The position numbers and the translations under genes were made by a program. Positions 6,115 to 7,988 of a stretch of 7,988 nt of DNA are shown one piece after another. The DNA lies in assembly GCA_026397855.1 (NCBI GenBank), contig JAPLUA010000305.1:1-7988 (forward strand). Reading direction: 5' to 3'. Origin of the DNA: Verrucomicrobiota bacterium (GTDB lineage: Bacteria > Verrucomicrobiota > Verrucomicrobiia > Limisphaerales > UBA8199). Every line of letters starts with the position of its first letter. Position 1 is the first letter of the stretch. The notes under the pieces are model-generated. The model was given only the letters and a program-made list of their open reading frames with translations. It was not told the DNA's origin and made no database searches.

Positions 6115-7988
6115 ATGCTTGCCGGGAACAGCAAGTTCATAAACAGGAAGACCTATTGGCTGATTGCCCTAGCCCTGGGATTGATCACCTTGGGGCTCTA
6201 CTTGCCAGCCATCCGTTACGACTTCCTGGCGTACGACGACCAGCAATACGTTACGGAGAACGCGCACGTGCGGGCCGGCCTGACGGCCCAGGGAATAGTC
6301 TGGGCTTTTGGCAAGCACGCCGGCAACTGGCATCCGCTGACCTGGATCTCCCACATGCTGGATTGCCAACTCTATGGCATCAAGCCGGCCGGGCACCACC
6401 TGACCAATCTGCTGCTGCACACCACGACCACCGTGCTGCTCTTCCTGGTCCTGTCCCGGATGACCGGCGCGCCCTGGCGCAGCGCCTGTGTGGCCGCGCT
6501 GTTCGGCTGGCACCCGCTCCACGTCGAATCGGTGGCCTGGGTGGCGGAACGCAAGGACGTGCTAAGCGCGCTGTTCTTTATGCTCACGCTTTGGGCCTAT
6601 GCGCGCTATGCGCGCAAATCCGAAGGCCGAAATCCGAAACCCGAAAGAAATCCGAAGGCCGAAATCCGAAAGGCCGTGCCAGCAATCCAGCCACCCGCAT
6701 CACGCATCACGCAATCATCCCCGATCAACGAGCTGCGATCTCCCACCTCCTCTCTCCCCTCTTCGTCCTTCTACCTCCTCTCCCTCGCCTTCTTCGCCCT
6801 GGGCCTGATGAGCAAGCCGATGCTGGTGACCGTGCCGTTCGTCCTGCTGCTGCTGGATTTCTGGCCGCTCCGGCGCTGGGAAGACCTCGGACCACAGACT
6901 ACGGACTACGGACAACGGACCACTAGAGCTACCTCGGATCACGCATCACGCATCACGCATCACGTTTCACGCCCCCCCCTCCCATCCGCTGCCTGGATAG
7001 CCCGCCTGGTCCTGGAAAAGCTCCCCTTCTTCGCACTGGCAGCGGTTGATTGCATTCTGACCGCCTCCGCCCAGCAGGCGGCCATGGTCTCGACGACGGG
7101 ATTGGGGATCGGCCCGCGTCTCGCGCACGCGATGCTGGCTTACGCGCATTACATCGGTGCGCTGTTCGTGCCGCAGGGTATGGCGGTGTATTACCCGTAT
7201 GAGAAGGCGACGCCGGTTTCGCACATAGTCCTCGCGGGGACGGTGCTGGCGCTGGTGACAGCGCTGGCGTTGCGCCTGGTCGGTCGGCGGCCCTACCTGG
7301 GGATGGGATGGCTCTGGTTTCTGGGGATGCTGGTCCCGGTGATCGGGTTGGTGCAGGTTGGCGATCAGGCATGGGCGGATCGCTACAGCTACCTGCCTTC
7401 CATCGGGCTCTTCATCGCGGTGGTTTGGGGGCTGGGCGAATTAGCCGGGAGGCGGCCGGTGGCAAGGCCAGTCCTGCCCTGGCTGGGGGTGGCGGTGGGG
7501 ATCGGTCTGCTGGTGGGAACCTCCGTGCAGTTACGCTATTGGAAGGACACGCGCACCCTGTTTGAACATGCGGCGCGGGTGACGCGCAATAACCCCCTGG
7601 CCACCACCCTTCTCGACACGCTCATGGCCAAGGAAGGCAAGCTGGACGAGGCGATCGGGCATTACCGCACCGCGCTGGCCTACGCGCCGGGCTTTCCCGA
7701 AGCCCATTTTTACCTCGGCCACGCACTCGATCAGCAGGGCAAGCTCGATGATGCCATAGCGGAATACAATCGGGCGCTCTGGTTCAAGCCCACCCAGGAG
7801 CAGACCCACATCTTCCTCGGCGCCGCCCTGGCCAAGCAGGGAAAACAGGACCTGGCCATCTCCCATTACCTGGCGGCCATCAAGCTGAACAGCGAGTCCG
7901 CGATGGCCCACAACAACCTGGCCAAGCTCCTCCACGCCCAGGGAAGGGCCGACGAGGCCATCGCCCACTACTCGGCCGCGTTGGAATC
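6115..7988 (+). CDS. Multi-pass GT-C-like membrane protein with C-terminal TPRs, 3' end outside window
   Basis: The frame is open from ATG 6115 to the right edge (624 codons). About 11-12 membrane segments occupy residues 14-472. They are followed by a TPR region from about 490, with at least three repeats of the pattern GKLDEAI.HY..AL...P (509-524, 543-559, 577-592), continuing past the edge. After the first helix comes FLAYDDQQYV (37-46); an acidic pair in the first extracytoplasmic loop is typical of GT-C glycosyltransferases. NWHPLTWISHMLD (71-83), HPLHVESVAWVAERKD (133-148) and LGLMSKPMLVTVPF (229-242) are hallmark stretches of this verrucomicrobial/planctomycete family, which resembles eukaryotic TMTC O-mannosyltransferases. 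Lipid-linked sugar transfer is inferred, not shown. Heptanucleotide repeats encode two extra loops, about 168-215 and 256-288. The start lies 38 bp after the pseudopilin stop, with only a weak GGA before it. Confidence 0.88.
   Translation, partial: MLAGNSKFINRKTYWLIALALGLITLGLYLPAIRYDFLAYDDQQYVTENAHVRAGLTAQGIVWAFGKHAGNWHPLTWISHMLDCQLYGIKPAGHHLTNLLLHTTTTVLLFLVLSRMTGAPWRSACVAALFGWHPLHVESVAWVAERKDVLSALFFMLTLWAYARYARKSEGRNPKPERNPKAEIRKAVPAIQPPASRITQSSPINELRSPTSSLPSSSFYLLSLAFFALGLMSKPMLVTVPFVLLLLDFWPLRRWEDLGPQTTDYGQRTTRATSDHASRITHHVSRPPLPSAAWIARLVLEKLPFFALAAVDCILTASAQQAAMVSTTGLGIGPRLAHAMLAYAHYIGALFVPQGMAVYYPYEKATPVSHIVLAGTVLALVTALALRLVGRRPYLGMGWLWFLGMLVPVIGLVQVGDQAWADRYSYLPSIGLFIAVVWGLGELAGRRPVARPVLPWLGVAVGIGLLVGTSVQLRYWKDTRTLFEHAARVTRNNPLATTLLDTLMAKEGKLDEAIGHYRTALAYAPGFPEAHFYLGHALDQQGKLDDAIAEYNRALWFKPTQEQTHIFLGAALAKQGKQDLAISHYLAAIKLNSESAMAHNNLAKLLHAQGRADEAIAHYSAALE
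6616..6675 (+). repeat. CCGAAAT heptanucleotide array in the TPR-protein gene (about 7 units)
   Basis: Units of CCGAAAT and variants (CCGAAGG, CCGAAAC) repeat with a 7-nt period, interrupted once by four extra bases (about 6647-6650). They encode GRNPKPERNPKAEIRK, residues about 171-186, directly after a transmembrane helix. The first three units follow the same variant order as the uvrC array. Confidence 0.88.
6698..6711 (+). repeat. CATCACG heptanucleotide pair in the TPR-protein gene
   Basis: Two perfect CATCACG units encode part of PASRITQ (194-200), followed by a degenerate third unit. They come 22 bp after the CCGAAAT array, giving the same order (CCGAAAT type, then CATCACG type) as on the uvrC sense strand. 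Confidence 0.8.
6889..6923 (+). repeat. GGACTAC heptanucleotide array in the TPR-protein gene (5 units)
   Basis: Exactly 35 nt form five 7-nt units: GGACTAC with variants GGACCAC, AGACTAC and GGACAAC. They encode GPQTTDYGQRTT, about 259-270, in the loop after the conserved FWPLRRWE stretch. The outer two units are identical (GGACCAC). Confidence 0.9.
6937..6971 (+). repeat. CATCACG heptanucleotide array in the TPR-protein gene (5 units)
   Basis: Exactly 35 nt form five units: GATCACG, three CATCACG, then TTTCACG. They encode SDHASRITHHVSR, about 274-286. Eight C (6972-6979) follow directly, the same junction as at the uvrC array. Confidence 0.92.

Overview
The window is GC-rich and bacterial, most probably from the Verrucomicrobia (a Pedosphaera/Limisphaerales-like lineage). 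The signs are an exported protein with the 'FTYQGRL' N-terminal domain, an H-X9-DG pseudopilin, a membrane protein with C-terminal TPRs typical of that phylum, and dispersed short repeats that read as peptides such as 'PKSEIRN' and 'HHASRIT' inside genes. These assignments come from recognising sequence by eye; no database was searched.

Layout, left to right: (1) minus strand, 809 to the left edge: an exported protein whose end lies outside the window, with a signal peptide, the FTYQGRL domain, a repetitive linker and the start of a GH27-like alpha-galactosidase barrel. (2) Minus strand, 2490-850: uvrC, with about 50 extra residues in its RNase H-like nuclease domain. (3) Plus strand, 2588-3154: a GmhA-type sedoheptulose-7-phosphate isomerase, divergent from uvrC. 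(4) 3168-3228: a pair of inverted REP-like hairpins in the convergent gap. (5) Minus strand, 4870-3266: a sodium:solute symporter. (6) 4871-5186: a non-coding gap holding an imperfect palindrome. (7) Plus strand, 5187-6076: an H-X9-DG pseudopilin gene split by a one-base frameshift. (8) Plus strand, 6115 to the right edge: a multi-pass GT-C-like membrane protein with at least three TPRs.

The gene order mixes strands and does not look like one operon. GmhA serves heptose (LPS or S-layer glycan) synthesis. The GH27-like protein and the symporter could both serve sugar use, but uvrC, gmhA and two strand changes separate them. The pseudopilin and TPR protein are co-directional, 38 bp apart, and may be co-transcribed.

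The most interesting feature is a set of heptanucleotide tandem arrays. Three unit types (CCGAAAT, CATCACG and GGACTAC) sit in frame inside two unrelated genes, uvrC and the TPR protein, and a fourth (TTCAATT) lies in the uvrC/gmhA gap. A 7-nt unit gives a 21-nt, 7-residue coding period and the same peptide in every frame. Two of the three coding arrays have stops in all frames of the opposite strand, and both lie in the open orientation. The CATCACG arrays of both genes end in an identical CACG plus eight C junction. The paired hairpins at 3168-3228 differ only by compensatory base-pair changes, which points to a conserved structure.
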